Shown: positions 63,229-64,000 of the stretch, piece after piece
How positions within the stretch are numbered: position 1 is the first letter of the stretch
How the letters are laid out: the number at the start of each line of letters is the position of its first letter
NCBI GenBank assembly: GCA_000218745.1
Contig: GL947595.1
Location: 368,456-432,455 of the forward strand
Source: Prochlorococcus marinus bv. HNLC2
Lineage (GTDB): Bacteria > Cyanobacteriota > Cyanobacteriia > PCC-6307 > Cyanobiaceae
Reading direction: 5' to 3'
Length of the DNA: 64,000 nt
Notes under the pieces: model-generated
Databases searched by the model: none
The model's input: the letters and a program-made list of their open reading frames with translations, nothing else
What the model was told of the DNA's origin: nothing
Translations under genes and position numbers: made by a program

Positions 63229-64000
63229 ATGCCTCAAAGAGGTGATATTAAAAGAATATTAATTATTGGATCAGGTCCAATTGTCATAGGACAAGCTTGT
63301 GAATTTGATTATTCTGGGACACAAGCTTGTAAAGCACTTAAAGAAGTTGGTTATGAAATTATATTAGTAAATTCTAATCCTGCTTCAATTATGACAGATC
63401 CTGATATCGCTTATAGAACATACATAGAACCTTTAACTACAGAAATATTATCTAAAATAATTTTAAAGGAGAAACCAGATGCAATTCTGCCAACAATGGG
63501 AGGTCAGACTGCCCTTAATCTTGCTGTATCATTGTCAGAAAGTGGATTTTTAAGTGATAATAAAATTCAATTAATAGGTGCCGATTTAAAAGCAATTAGG
63601 AAGGCCGAAGATCGAAAATTGTTTAAAGAATCAATGAAAAAAATAAATGTAAATGTTTGCCCTTCTGGTATAGCTTCTTCATTATTGGAGGCTCAGGATG
63701 TTCAAAAGAAAATAAATACTTATCCATTAATAATTAGACCAGCTTTTACTCTTGGAGGAGCAGGAGGTGGCATTGCATATAATCTAGAGGAGTTTAATGA
63801 TTTATGTTCATCAGGTTTAGATGCTAGTCCAAGCAACCAAATATTAATTGAAAAATCTCTTATTGGTTGGAAAGAGTTTGAATTAGAGGTAATGAGAGAT
63901 AAAGCTGACAATGTAGTAATTATTTGTAGTATTGAAAATATTGATCCTATGGGAGTCCATACTGGAGATTCAATTACAGTTGCACCTGCTCAGACTCTCA
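63229..64000 (+). CDS. carB: Carbamoyl-phosphate synthase large subunit, N-terminal part
   Basis: 257 residues visible; the gene runs off the window end. [62 protein letters not shown] and [13 protein letters not shown] match the first ATP-grasp half of CarB, which makes carbamoyl phosphate for arginine and pyrimidines. ATG 63229, divergent from the DUF3318 gene across a 107-bp gap. Confidence 0.97.
   Translation, partial: MPQRGDIKRILIIGSGPIVIGQACEFDYSGTQACKALKEVGYEIILVNSNPASIMTDPDIAYRTYIEPLTTEILSKIILKEKPDAILPTMGGQTALNLAVSLSESGFLSDNKIQLIGADLKAIRKAEDRKLFKESMKKINVNVCPSGIASSLLEAQDVQKKINTYPLIIRPAFTLGGAGGGIAYNLEEFNDLCSSGLDASPSNQILIEKSLIGWKEFELEVMRDKADNVVIICSIENIDPMGVHTGDSITVAPAQTL

Overview
The window reads as the chromosome of a high-light-type Prochlorococcus, a picocyanobacterium. 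The evidence is very low GC, short intergenic gaps, frequent GTG and TTG starts, and a gene set that includes phycocyanobilin:ferredoxin oxidoreductase, geranylgeranyl reductase, CcsA, GlpX-type FBP/SBPase, short-form phosphoribulokinase, ferredoxin-sulfite reductase and many small cyanobacterial conserved proteins. I cannot name the strain. Almost everything is core metabolism. I see no integrase, transposase, CRISPR array, phage module or rRNA.

Layout. 0-5 kb: end of an M16 peptidase gene, pcyA, a DevBCA-type exporter, a 49-residue basic peptide and a family 2 glycosyltransferase. 5-10 kb: rpsB-tsf behind a leader with an H-type pseudoknot pattern, an unrecognised 358-aa gene, recG. 10-21 kb: VanX-type dipeptidase, sir, glyS, chlP, VanY-type carboxypeptidase, typA, a DUF309 gene, lptB, ccsA. 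21-29 kb: carbon and dark-metabolism block (rpe, glpX, hemA, glgC, gnd, pgl) and a CIA30 gene. 29-35 kb: ilvD, a UPRTase-like gene without the PRPP loop, a pentapeptide protein, a CobW GTPase with a tiny zinc-finger gene, purS-purQ, class I aldolase. 35-49 kb: a long minus-strand run (Gfo/Idh, accD, prk, leuB, lpxD, proB, yqeG, DUF3727, ruvX, a CofE-like gene, DUF3685, hisA). 49-57 kb: epimerase, pgsA, nth, an iron/polyamine-type ABC ATPase, ferritin, a Cys-rich Crp-family regulator behind a strong Fur-like box, a Rieske oxygenase and an orphan ABC ATPase. 57.7-60.5 kb: a sparse zone with one 540-bp gap and eight tiny genes, ending at an initiator tRNA. 60.6-64 kb: asparaginase, CGLD27-like, rsfS, DUF3318 and the start of carB.

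Two things stand out. First, at least seven genes (gnd, a hypothetical at 28.7 kb, a Gfo/Idh oxidoreductase, proB, yqeG, the Rieske gene and a small RHH-like gene) are each split by a shift equivalent to one missing base. Both halves of each stay intact and protein-like. Because gnd and proB are housekeeping genes and no secondary decay is visible, consensus errors or very recent mutations are likelier than old pseudogenes. Second, there are two clear regulatory candidates: the rpsB leader pseudoknot, which separates the only Shine-Dalgarno-like sequence from its start codon, and the Fur-like box in front of the Crp-family gene next to ferritin.

I do not see a convincing new multi-gene system. 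The best candidates for unknown biology are the Rieske/34-aa/ABC cassette, the CobW and zinc-finger pair, the degenerate UPRTase and receiver-like proteins, and the small-protein zone beside the tRNA.
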